A DNA stretch of 28,682 nt from a virus. Every line of letters begins with the position of its first letter. The first letter of the stretch is position 1. This document shows positions 1-7,900 of this stretch, in pieces. The translations under genes were made by a program, and so were the position numbers. Where the stretch lies: the IMG/VR virus record IMGVR_UViG_3300017971_000178, positions 1 to 28,682 of that record; one strand, written 5' to 3'. The notes under the pieces were generated by a model. It was not told the DNA's origin and did no database searches. It worked only from the letters and a program-made list of their open reading frames with translations.

Positions 1-123
1 CGCCGATGCGGAAGAAAGTGTCCTGATGAATCGACAACTTCAACCAGGTGACCCCGTGCAATGGGTCACACCAACATCACATCTTGTAGGACGACTGGTC
101 GCCCACACTCGAAGCGGCAAGCC
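1..123. repeat. Terminal direct repeat, left copy (circular overlap)
   Basis: The first 123 bases are identical to the last 123 bases of the window. The repeat covers the end of the 96-aa gene and the start of the 62-aa gene, so the coding run is continuous across the join. This is what a linearised circular assembly looks like. A true terminal repeat of a linear virion genome is the alternative. Confidence 0.95.
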
Positions 124-214
124 TGTCGTGAGGCGGTGGGTGCCATCCAGAAAGATGTACGGATCGCCGCAGATCGTGGACGCGGTGGAACCCACTATGG
201 AGCAACTGCCATGA
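26..214 (+). CDS. Small hypothetical protein (62 aa)
   Basis: I do not recognise this protein. It is a 62-residue, fairly basic protein with a short beta-rich N-terminus (QLQPGDPVQWV) that resembles small phage proteins starting with a 'GDxV' strand, but no family can be named. In circular coordinates its ATG overlaps the stop of the preceding 96-aa gene (TGATG), and its own stop overlaps the start of the next gene (ATGA). It is therefore an internal cistron of the long rightward operon that begins near 25.4 kb. Translational coupling probably supports its expression, because the ribosome site is weak (GGAAG about 11 bases upstream). Confidence 0.75.
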   Translation: MNRQLQPGDPVQWVTPTSHLVGRLVAHTRSGKPVVRRWVPSRKMYGSPQIVDAVEPTMEQLP

Positions 215-555
215 GCGACGACCCCCACGACTTTGAGGATGAGCTGAACCGCATCATCGACGGCATCGAGGCCGGGCCTTGGACCTGGGAACCCAGCCCC
301 CATGAAACGTTCCTGCACGACGCCATCCAGGCTGGTGATCCATGCCCCGTGTGCGGGGGCGGCGAGCTGGTGCCTGATGATGACCTCGCTGACCCTGACG
401 CCGAAGGTTCCTGGGGTGCCGTTTGTCGGCAATGCCTGACGCAGATTGGTGTCGGACCTGTCCCGCCGCGCACCTACGTCACCACTGCACACTGTCGTGA
501 CGAAGAAGCCCTTGCGAAGTGGCTGCTGACGAAAGGCACCAGGAGCAAACCATGA
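211..555 (+). CDS. Lar-like zinc-ribbon protein (possible restriction alleviation)
   Basis: A 114-residue acidic protein with a four-cysteine zinc ribbon: C45-x2-C48 (DPCPVCGGG) and C72-x2-C75. These are followed by EEALAKWL around residues 98-105. The order CPxCGG, then CxxC, then a short helix ending in 'eeAxxxW' is the layout of Lar-type restriction alleviation proteins, which modulate type I restriction in enterobacterial prophages. The acidic N-terminal 40 residues are not typical of Lar, so the match is at the level of the ribbon. The chosen start (ATGA overlap, GGAG 9 bases upstream) fits the tightly packed operon. The two DNA methyltransferase genes directly downstream support a role in evading or tuning host restriction, but this is inference. 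Confidence 0.6.
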   Translation: MSDDPHDFEDELNRIIDGIEAGPWTWEPSPHETFLHDAIQAGDPCPVCGGGELVPDDDLADPDAEGSWGAVCRQCLTQIGVGPVPPRTYVTTAHCRDEEALAKWLLTKGTRSKP

Positions 556-1418
556 TACTGCGTCCCAGCCCATCCACGGCGCTGATCCACGGCGACGCAC
601 GCGAGGTGCTGCCGCGACTGAAACCCGGCAGCGTCCAGACGTGTATCACCTCACCGCCGTACTTCGCTTTGAGATCGTATGGCTCAGGCGACGGGGAGAT
701 TGGCACCATCGACCAGAGCCTGACCGACTACCTGAAAGCTCTACTGATGGTATTCCGTGGCGTGCGCGACGTACTTGCTGACGATGGTACGTGCTTCATC
801 GTGATCGGCGATTCATACACAGGCTCGGGGAAAGGCCCCGCCAGCAGCAAGAGCATGGTCAAGGGCACCGCTGAGCGGCAGGGGTATTTCAATCGGGCCA
901 CGAAAGTCGAGGGCCTTGGACGCAAGCAGTTGATCGGCGTGCCATGGCGGCTCGGGCTGGCACTCCAACGCGACGGCTGGATACTGCGCCAGCAAATCAT
1001 CTGGCAAAAACCGAACGCGCGCCCCGAGTCCATGAGGGACCGATTCACCAACGACTGCGAAACGGTGTTGATGCTGTCCAAGTCGCCGACGTACCAGTTC
1101 GACGCCAGCTTGGCAGTGGAGCCTGCGGCGGATGGCGCTGGCACCCGCAGGCGCAGGTCGGTATGGTCCGTGCCGATCAGTACGGGGGCGAAATCCGCTG
1201 ATGGCCAGGTCCACTCCGCGACCTTTCCACCCGCACTGATCCGTCCCATGGTCGAAGCGGCGACAACACCAGGTCAAGTCATCCTCGACCCATTCGCAGG
1301 GGCCGGGACCACGCTCGCCGTGGCGCAGGAGATGGGACGCAAGTCCATCGGCATCGAGTTGAACCGTGAGTACCTGGAGGCACTGGCAGTGCCGCGACTG
1401 AAGGAGGCAGCAGCATGA
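552..1418 (+). CDS. DNA methyltransferase, N4-cytosine/N6-adenine type (beta class order)
   Basis: A 288-residue S-adenosylmethionine-dependent DNA methyltransferase of the N6_N4_Mtase family. The catalytic motif TSPPYF (residues 33-38) comes first, and the SAM-binding motif DPFAGAGTT (246-254) comes near the C-terminus. This is the motif IV-then-I order of beta-class enzymes. The SPPY form is frequent in N4-cytosine enzymes but does not settle which base is modified. The ATG at 552 is preferred over upstream codons because it overlaps the previous stop (ATGA) and has GGAG six bases upstream. No restriction endonuclease partner sits beside it, so it looks like an orphan phage-type methylase protecting the element's DNA. 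The recognition sequence cannot be read from the sequence. Confidence 0.93.
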   Translation: MILRPSPSTALIHGDAREVLPRLKPGSVQTCITSPPYFALRSYGSGDGEIGTIDQSLTDYLKALLMVFRGVRDVLADDGTCFIVIGDSYTGSGKGPASSKSMVKGTAERQGYFNRATKVEGLGRKQLIGVPWRLGLALQRDGWILRQQIIWQKPNARPESMRDRFTNDCETVLMLSKSPTYQFDASLAVEPAADGAGTRRRRSVWSVPISTGAKSADGQVHSATFPPALIRPMVEAATTPGQVILDPFAGAGTTLAVAQEMGRKSIGIELNREYLEALAVPRLKEAAA

Positions 1419-2245
1419 AGTCCGTGAAGTCCGTCCTTAGATACCCCGGTGGCAAGTCCCGCGCCGTGAAGCACATCCTGCCGTGGATACCCGAGCAGAC
1501 GCAGGTGCTGGTCAGCCCGTTCTTCGGTGGGGGCAGCATCGAGTTCGCGTGGGCGGCGGCGAACCCCGGTGGGCGTGTTCTGGCCTGCGAAAAATTTGAG
1601 CCGCTTGCCGTGTTCTGGCAGCAGGCGCTGCGTGACCCCGTGCCTATAGCGGACGCTGCCGAGAAGCTGAGGCAGCGGATGACGCGGGGGCGGTTCCGGC
1701 ACCTGCAAGGGTTGCACACCACCATCCAGCACCCTGCCACCATGGCTGCCGTTTACTACTCACTGAATCGCAGTTCGTTCTCTGGTGCCACATTGAGCGG
1801 GGGAGCCTCCGACGAGGCCATCAAGAAGCGATTCACCAAGTCATCCATCGACCGGCTGAGAGCCTTCTCGGCACCGAACGTGGATGTGTGGCAGGACGAC
1901 GCGGTGCGGTGGCTCAAACCTGTGCTGCGTGATCTGTATCGTCGTCGCCTGCTACCCAACAGAGTGTTCATATACCTCGACCCGCCCTATTTCGCAGCGT
2001 CAGGTTTGTATGGGCACAATGGCAGCACTCACGACGACTTCAACCACGCCAAGCTGGCGGAGGTGCTGCGCCGTCTCGATGGCCTCGGGGTGCGCTGGCT
2101 GCTGTCGTACGACGACGTGAAAGCCGTGCGGGAGCTGTATTCCCGGTATGCCATAACGACCCCTGCATGGTCGTATTGTATGAGTGCCGACAAAGCGTCA
2201 AAGGAAGTTCTGATTTTCAGCACGGCAATGGAGGACGCGGCATGA
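1415..2245 (+). CDS. DNA adenine methyltransferase, D12 class (Dam-like)
   Basis: A 276-residue N6-adenine methyltransferase of the D12 (Dam/MboIIA) family. It has the N-terminal RYPGGKS motif (residues 9-15), which binds SAM, the motif I region SPFFGGGS (34-41, more often EPFxGGGS) and the catalytic DPPY at 189-192. These all fall in the alpha-class order. It starts at the ATG overlapping the preceding methylase stop (ATGA), with GGAG upstream, so the two methylases are translationally coupled. Two different methylase classes side by side suggest modification of two separate target sites, probably against host restriction. The Ser-Pro-Phe-Phe variant of motif I is slightly unusual but leaves the glycine core intact. 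Confidence 0.93.
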   Translation: MKSVKSVLRYPGGKSRAVKHILPWIPEQTQVLVSPFFGGGSIEFAWAAANPGGRVLACEKFEPLAVFWQQALRDPVPIADAAEKLRQRMTRGRFRHLQGLHTTIQHPATMAAVYYSLNRSSFSGATLSGGASDEAIKKRFTKSSIDRLRAFSAPNVDVWQDDAVRWLKPVLRDLYRRRLLPNRVFIYLDPPYFAASGLYGHNGSTHDDFNHAKLAEVLRRLDGLGVRWLLSYDDVKAVRELYSRYAITTPAWSYCMSADKASKEVLIFSTAMEDAA

Positions 2246-2394
2246 AAACCCGAAACCTGGTGGCGAAGCACCAGCGGCTGGCTGGGAAGGGCGGTGCCCA
2301 CACCGACCGCAAGAAGCAGCGCCAGACGTCGCGTAAGGCAAAGCACAAGGGGCGCTCGAAGCGCCCTTTTTCATGGGTACTCTATGTGGTGTAA
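2242..2394 (+). CDS. Small highly basic protein (50 aa), gene overlaps its own terminator
   Basis: A 50-residue protein rich in Lys and Arg (KTRNLVAKH at the start, then clusters of RKK and KHK). Short proteins beginning MKTRNxVAK with later DRKK are common in phages and proteobacteria, and their role is unknown. The ATG overlaps the Dam-like stop (ATGA) and has a strong GGAGG upstream, so it is the last cistron of the rightward operon. Its final codons run through the intrinsic terminator at 2350-2371, so the C-terminal residues KRPFSWVLYVV are partly encoded by the terminator. The functional product may end differently if transcription stops there. Confidence 0.7.
   Translation: MKTRNLVAKHQRLAGKGGAHTDRKKQRQTSRKAKHKGRSKRPFSWVLYVV
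2350..2371 (+). terminator. Rho-independent terminator of the rightward operon
   Basis: A 7-bp GC-rich stem GGGCGCT / AGCGCCC with a 3-base loop is followed directly by five T residues. It lies at the end of the nuclease-helicase-methylase operon, inside the last codons of the 50-aa gene. Confidence 0.85.
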
Positions 2395-2425
2395 ACTCGG
2401 GATCACCACCTGGAACCGGGGATTG

Positions 2426-2818
2426 ATGATGTCATCACCGCACTTCGACCGATGGTTATCCGATGCCGCCCTAGCCGAAGCCGCACCACGTATCCTGAAA
2501 CTGGCTGCCCACCTCGGGGTGACAAGCAGCTACGAACCCCCACCGATCCAGCGAGAAGCCGCCATCGCAGGAAAGCGCGGCAAGAAGGCCATCGACCTGG
2601 AACCGTTGCTGGCCTACTGCCCCTGCTCCACGGCTCCTGACGGGAGCATCCAGGCGTGTGAGCACATCCACCAATGCCGCGAACAGAAGTTGGCCTGCGC
2701 GGCGTTTCACAGGTTTACGTCCATAACGGGTGTCCCGTCGGCAACAAGCTCGTACTTGACGGCTGATCGCACACCATCCCGCCGAAGATATCAGCAGCTT
2801 TATCCGACCGAAGAGTAG
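2426..2818 (+). CDS. Hypothetical Cys-rich protein (130 aa)
   Basis: A 130-residue protein of unknown function. The N-terminal half is helical (WLSDAALAEAAPRILKLAAH). The middle has a cysteine/histidine cluster (AYCPCSTAP, then CEHIHQC and LACAAF), which could bind a metal. It is the only gene between the operon terminator and the convergent leftward block, so it needs its own promoter or read-through. The ATG at 2426 (a second ATG follows at 2429) is chosen because a purine-rich GGGGA lies just upstream and the helical domain begins there. I cannot name a family. Confidence 0.65.
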   Translation: MMSSPHFDRWLSDAALAEAAPRILKLAAHLGVTSSYEPPPIQREAAIAGKRGKKAIDLEPLLAYCPCSTAPDGSIQACEHIHQCREQKLACAAFHRFTSITGVPSATSSYLTADRTPSRRRYQQLYPTEE

Positions 2819-2824
2819 CCCCGC

Positions 2825-2864
2825 AAAGAAAACCCCACTCCACCATGGCAGTAGTAGAGTGGGG
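2825..2864 (-). terminator. Terminator of the leftward ejection-type block
   Basis: Read on the minus strand, an 8-bp stem CCCCACTC / GAGTGGGG with a 16-base loop is followed by TTTTCTTT. It sits between the convergent ends of the 130-aa gene (plus) and the 63-aa gene (minus). On the plus strand the stem lacks a T tract, so it mainly serves the minus strand. Confidence 0.75.
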
Positions 2865-2912
2865 CGAAACCCCGGCGTAGAAGGAGGGAAGCGCCGAGGG
2901 GCGTGGTACTTG

Positions 2913-3104
2913 TTACGCCGACGGTTTGCCGCCGCTGCTCACACCTGTGTAGCCATCAAAACCTTCGCCATCAGCGCGACCTTCGGGGTGCGTCAAATCA
3001 GGATCAGGTGCGTTCTTGGTTTCGCGTTTGGTGAAGCACTTCACGTCGCGCTCCGACACTTTCTCCACGCTGCTCTCAGCGCCTTTTTTCGCATAACTCT
3101 TCAT
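2913..3104 (-). CDS. Small hydrophilic protein (63 aa), last gene of leftward block
   Basis: A 63-residue, highly charged protein that starts MKSYAKKGAESS and ends in a Gly/Ser-rich tail. Small proteins of this style often end phage structural modules, but the function is unknown. The ATG at 3104 is chosen because GAGGTG lies six bases upstream. An in-frame ATG at 3110 overlaps the upstream stop (ATGA-like) and is an alternative. The terminator at 2825-2864 follows it, marking it as the distal gene of the leftward operon. Confidence 0.65.
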   Translation of the reverse strand: MKSYAKKGAESSVEKVSERDVKCFTKRETKNAPDPDLTHPEGRADGEGFDGYTGVSSGGKPSA

Positions 3105-3109
3105 CGTCA

Positions 3110-3484
3110 TCACCTCGTGCTGCATTTTCCGTTCTTGCGGTAGTTCCCCGCCCGGCGCTGATACGGCGTCGCGTGGACCGCACCGCCATCCGCGAGGTTG
3201 ATGGTGCCACCGACACCCTGTGCCGCCTTGGCGGTTCCAGCATCAGCGTGAACCGCCCCACCGTCCGCGAAGTTTTCGTAGCGTCGGCGCAGTGCGCCAG
3301 CAGCATTGCCCACGCCACCGCCGATCTTCTTCGCGGCAGCCTGCGCTTTCTTGCCCGTGGACTTCATCTTCTCGGACTTGGACTTCGCTTTACCTTCCGG
3401 CTTCGACTTCTCTACCGGACCATCTTCTTTCTGGCGCTCCCGCCTCGCGGCGAGTGCTTTCTGTACCTCAGCGATCGTTGCCAT
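3110..3484 (-). CDS. Basic phage-type protein with two ADGGAVHA repeats (124 aa)
   Basis: A 124-residue protein with a helical N-terminus (ATIAEVQKALAARRERQ) and a Lys-rich linker (residues 28-54, repeated KSK/KAK). A glycine-rich region follows, with two copies of ADGGAVHA at residues 73-80 and 98-105. Short 'F/YADGG' motifs of this sort recur in small virion-associated proteins of podophages, usually near head or internal-core genes. The function is not known. The start at 3484 has a good GAGGT seven bases upstream. The longer frame to 3616 would overlap the previous gene strongly and has no ribosome site. The strongly basic linker could contact DNA, but that is only inference. Confidence 0.75.
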   Translation of the reverse strand: MATIAEVQKALAARRERQKEDGPVEKSKPEGKAKSKSEKMKSTGKKAQAAAKKIGGGVGNAAGALRRRYENFADGGAVHADAGTAKAAQGVGGTINLADGGAVHATPYQRRAGNYRKNGKCSTR

Positions 3485-3486
3485 AC

Positions 3487-4158
3487 TTACCTCGCTTTGA
3501 TTGGTGGTTGATCGAGTTCGACCCACTGCCGAAACTGGTCGGCGGACATCCAAAAACGCGCATTGCCGGGGTGCTCCATCCAGCGGATACGCTCCGCCGC
3601 CGATGCTGCATCCCACTGCTCAGCCGAGGGCTTCACCCCATCTGCTAACCGTGCGGCTTTGGCCTGGCTGGGACTCTTCCTCCGCAGCAATGCTTCCTGG
3701 GCCTCAATGTTGTACCGGGCGGCGTCGCTAGGCGTCAGCCTCCGTGCCGCTATGTCGGCCTTCAGGTTTGCCACGTCCACATCGCTGGCGAAGTGGTTGT
3801 ACCGATGGCGATCCACGCCGCGCTCGGGCTTCTGGACGGGGATGGCAAACGTCTTCGCGTGAGGGATAACGCCGATGTCAGTAGGCGCGGCATCCGCGAG
3901 TAGCATTTCCTGCCGTTTCCCGTTGCGCCGCGACGGGGCCTTGGGCTTGGCTGCCTGGTCCAACGCCTGCTGCGTGTCCCCGTCCACGATAGGTACGCGC
4001 ACGAGCGTCGGCACCCCACTCGAGTTATCGACGGCATCGCGGTACTTCACTTCCCGCTTCGTGTGGGAACCAGGTGACGGTGGCCTTCCCATCGGTGCTT
4101 CCTGGAACGGCACGTTCGCCAGGTTCGCCGGTATCGGGTCCATGCCTTTTCGCTTCAT
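3487..4158 (-). CDS. Hypothetical phage protein (223 aa) in ejection-type block
   Basis: A 223-residue protein without a recognised family. The N-terminal half is low in predicted structure, with Pro, Gly and basic residues (MGRPPSPGSHTKREVKYRD). The C-terminal 100 residues are helical (ADIAARRLTPSDAARYNIEAQEALLRRK) and end in DQPPIKAR. The ATG overlaps the upstream stop in the minus direction (ATGA) and has a strong GGAGGTG six bases upstream. Position between other small genes of the leftward block suggests a virion or assembly accessory role. It is far too short and lacks the motifs for a portal or terminase, and it does not look like a capsid protein. Confidence 0.75.
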   Translation of the reverse strand: MKRKGMDPIPANLANVPFQEAPMGRPPSPGSHTKREVKYRDAVDNSSGVPTLVRVPIVDGDTQQALDQAAKPKAPSRRNGKRQEMLLADAAPTDIGVIPHAKTFAIPVQKPERGVDRHRYNHFASDVDVANLKADIAARRLTPSDAARYNIEAQEALLRRKSPSQAKAARLADGVKPSAEQWDAASAAERIRWMEHPGNARFWMSADQFRQWVELDQPPIKAR

Positions 4159-4634
4159 GCAGGCACCTCCACTTCGCGGAGTTCGAAGTTGCCCAACCCG
4201 TCGATATCTACAGGCATCACCACCTTCTTCATCTTCCTCGGCTGCACCGGCTGGCGGAACTGGGGATTCAGAGCGTCTTCACCCGCCTCCTGAGCAATAC
4301 GTGCCGCGTTGGTGCGGTCAATCTCCAACTCTACCTCGCGGAGTTTCACAGGATCGACGAGCATCTGGAAGCGTTTCAGCACCTGCTCGGTAGGCGACCA
4401 CGGTTCGTTCTGCTGATAAAACCGCTGCCAGTTCGCGGGGTCGGTCGCATAGGCGACGATGTGGGCGATGACAGCATCCTCAGCGAGCTGATTGGCGCGA
4501 AGCATCTGCTCCACTTCTTCGTGCCTGACAACCTGTTTGAGTGGCAGTCCCAGGCGCTTCAATTCAGCCACGCGCTCATCCGGCACGGCGACCAGTTGCC
4601 CCTCGCCCGAAGTAGCGTCAATGGTTACCCACAC
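4155..4634 (-). CDS. Hypothetical protein (159 aa) in ejection-type block
   Basis: A 159-residue, mostly helical acidic protein. It starts with a beta strand region (VWVTIDATSGEGQLVAVP) and continues with charged helices, including VEQMLRANQLAEDAVIAHIV. I cannot assign a family. The GTG at 4634 is preferred because AGGTG lies seven bases upstream and the codon overlaps the stop of the upstream 112-aa gene, implying coupling. A TTG at 4685 would make it 176 aa with a worse ribosome site and a 61-base overlap. It lies in the same leftward transcription unit as the 1944-aa protein. Confidence 0.7.
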   Translation of the reverse strand: MWVTIDATSGEGQLVAVPDERVAELKRLGLPLKQVVRHEEVEQMLRANQLAEDAVIAHIVAYATDPANWQRFYQQNEPWSPTEQVLKRFQMLVDPVKLREVELEIDRTNAARIAQEAGEDALNPQFRQPVQPRKMKKVVMPVDIDGLGNFELREVEVPA

Positions 4635-4963
4635 AGTTTTGCACCTGCGGGCAGCTTGGAAGAATTCTTCCTGGCCAGGGAGCAAATGTCCTCGTCGGTC
4701 ATGGACATCGGCAGATGCCGGTTCTCCAGAACCACGATACTCTTCGCCAGAATCTTTCCGTTGCCACCTGCCTGGAACCGCACGAGCACAAAGTAGGACT
4801 CGCCACCGGGCAGCGGATACGCCGCATGGCTATCGTCGATTTCACCTTCGTGTGCCTTCCGAAGAAGCAGAAGATTGTGCCGCGACTTGTTGACGAACCA
4901 GTCGGCGTCGGCGGCCGCCCACTCACGGGACGGATCAGTAGGAATTGCGGATGCTGCTTTCAT
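4625..4963 (-). CDS. Hypothetical protein (112 aa) downstream of the large polyvalent-type gene
   Basis: A 112-residue protein. An N-terminal segment with WFVNKSRHNLLLLRKAHEG is followed by a likely beta region (ESYFVLVRFQAGGNGKILAKSIVVLE) and a short helix near the end. No family is recognised. It starts at ATG 4963 with a near-perfect ribosome site (GAGGAGG), the strongest in the block, so it may be made in quantity. It is 28 bases downstream of the 1944-aa gene stop and shares its transcript. A co-packaged or assembly role is plausible from position alone. Confidence 0.75.
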   Translation of the reverse strand: MKAASAIPTDPSREWAAADADWFVNKSRHNLLLLRKAHEGEIDDSHAAYPLPGGESYFVLVRFQAGGNGKILAKSIVVLENRHLPMSMTDEDICSLARKNSSKLPAGAKLCG

Positions 4964-4991
4964 GATTACCTCCTCAGTTTGTAATCAGTGG

Positions 4992-7900
4992 TCAATACTC
5001 TCGGACGCCGAGGCGCTCGAGCAAGAATTCCTCGTTTTCGGTCAGGCCAACACCGCCCTGATCACCAGCCTTTTCCTGGCGTTCCTTCGACCGCCAAAGC
5101 GAATCCGTCGTGATTTCCAGTTCTGGGTACAGCCCATTGAATTTGTCGATGGCATCTTCGATCTTCATCTCGAGGTCGAAGTCCCCGTCGGCGACAGCAC
5201 GCCGCCACCTGGCCATCAGGAGGCGCTTCTCGTTCTTGATCTTGCGCGGCAGTGACCTGGCGGTGTTGATGCGCTCGTAAGCCCTGTTCACCTGTGCAGG
5301 TGCCATGCCCGTTGCCTGGATCACACGTTGCCAGCGGGGAATGTCCTCGGCGGCCAGGTACTCGGTGCCCGACAGGGACGTCACGCCTTCCTCGCCATAC
5401 CGAGAAGCCTTCGAGATATCCTTGAAGAACTTGGGCAAAATCGGTTCGATGGCACGCCAGAAGCCCATCTGGTCGTCTTGCAGCCGCTTATATACCTCGA
5501 ACACGTTGAAGCTGAGGTTGGCGAAGGGACCGAGGCGGTCGATGACGAACTTCTCTGCAAACTCCCTGCCCTGTTCATCGGGGACATCCAGCAGGAACAG
5601 GCTATCCAGTCCGATGCGTGATGCGGTGTCGATGCCAAGCGCGTTCACCGGCCCTTCCAGGATGAGGTGCCGCCAGAACGGGTCATCAATGTATTCAACC
5701 GACTGCTGCCGCAGCCACTGGTCGAGGCTGAGCATGTCGTCTTCATCTTCCTCGTCCCAGCCAATAGCCTCTGCTATCCACTCGCCGCCTGCGATGACAG
5801 CACGGATCGGCTCGGAAAGCACCGACCCCATCATCCCTGCGAACACGTAGTGGGTGCCGACCAAACCGGCCAGTGCCTTCCTGGCTTCACCCGGGGACAT
5901 CTTGTCGCTCCGACCCAGGCTGGCATTGGCCAGGCGGATAAACAGCCCGTATATCGAGTGGGCATACATTTGAAAGGCGACCATCGGGCGGGCGAGCGCG
6001 TAGCGGAACATGCGCGGTTTGTTGGTCGTCGAGTAATCGAACTGGGTGTCGCGCACCAAGTCCCGTGCGTACCGCGTCGCCTCGCGGTTGGCATCGGCCG
6101 TGGTCATGCCCTGCTGTGCGTTCAGTTCCTGTTCCAGGCGGAAGCCCGCGATAGCCGAAACAAACCTGTTGCTGAATTCGACGAATTGCGGCAACGAACG
6201 CGCCAGGTTCAGTGAAGCGTTCCACGTCGTTCCCACAACGCCACCAGTCGCCGTGCCGACCTGCTTCAGGTCTTCCACGAAGCCAATGTCCAGCAGGCCG
6301 CTCCATCTCACCGTGTCGAGCATCTTCGCTTCGGCGGCAGTGATGACGCCGCGCTTCTCCATCCGGGTCAGCGCCAACTTGAAGTCGGGGTTGCCCGTCG
6401 CCACCAGGTCAATCAGCTCCTTCATGAAGTCCGTCGTACTGTCGGGACCGCCACCCAGGAATTCAGCCTGCGCCTTGGTCATGGCCTTGAAGGCACGGAC
6501 GGGACCGTGGCGGGCCGACAGTAAGGGATAAGTCACCACCCATGGCTGGGTCGCGTTGATGAACGAATAGGACAGCGATCCCAGGTGCCAGAGGAACGTC
6601 ACCTCGGATATTTTCGACGCCGCCCTCTGCCAGATGCTGTCCAACCCGCTGGCGTCCATGTCGTCGCGGCGGATCAGTTCCTTCAGGATTGCCTCCACAT
6701 CGGTGACATCGCGGCGCGTGCCTGCGCGTTTCGTGGCCTTAATCTGCTGGCGCATCTGGTCAAAGGTATGCCGGATGCGCTGGGCGTGTTGCGCGTTCGC
6801 CTTGGCGTTCGCCATGGACTGGGCGTACACACTGAATGAACGGTCGAAATCCCTGCTGGCACCTCTGACCTTCCTCCTGTGCCTGCGAGCCTGAAGCACC
6901 GACGTGTCGGGCAGCATGTCGAGGAACGCACTCCGCAGCGCCTGCTGTGCGCGGGGGTCGTCCAGCTTGCCCTCTACCTGGAGCATGGCGCGACCCAGTG
7001 CCGACGTGTTGTCCGGCTTGTAGGAGTCCTTCTCGCTGATGGCATGGACCTCATACACGCCGGTCGCCTTCAACTCCTTCTGGGTCTTCTCCGCGTCGGC
7101 GAACGATTCATGGAACTCGACGATGCGGTCATTGGTCTCGAAGCGCCACTGCCCGTTGTCCATCTGTACCGGCGCGGATACCTGGAGCGTCGGATTCTCG
7201 GCTCTCAGTTCCGCGATGTCAGCAGTCGCGTCTTCATAAGTCGCCACCACGTAGTCCGTCACGTTCTCCGCCTCGACGATGTACTGGCCGAAACGCCGCA
7301 GCGGGAAGTACGGACCGCGTGTCCGCGCAGGGGCAGCCAGGTCAAGCAGTGTTTTCAGCGTGCGGGAGTCCGCAACGGGTTTGGTCTGGGTGGCACCTTG
7401 CTCATAGGCAAGGGCGTTCTTCCGCGCCTGCGTCAGCGAAGCGTGAATGGCCTGCGGTGTCTTGCCCTTGATGACACGGGCATCCACCCCCAGCGCACGG
7501 GCGGCGTTGACCATGTTCGCCGATACCAGGTCATTGAACAGCTTCTCGTTCTGGCGGTGGACGTCGGTGAATAGCTGCTTGGCACGGTCGGTCAGCAGGT
7601 TGTACTCGAGGCGTGCGATCTCCCAGTCCTTGTCACCCACATGCTCGTTGCTCGGGTGGTCGCGGGAGCGGTCGGGATACACCTCGCGGATGGTCGCGGT
7701 GTGCATGACGTTGTGCAGGTCGGTGCGCTCGGCGGGCTTCAGTTTCCGCCACTGGCGCAGGATGGCGTCTGCCGTCTCCAGGCTCTCGCGGGTACGGCGG
7801 GATTTTGACGTGTACAAGTTTTGCAGGTGCCTGATCGGGTTCACCCGCTTGCCGCCATGCAGCGGCTGGATGGGGGAGAATTCCTTGGCATACAGGTCCA

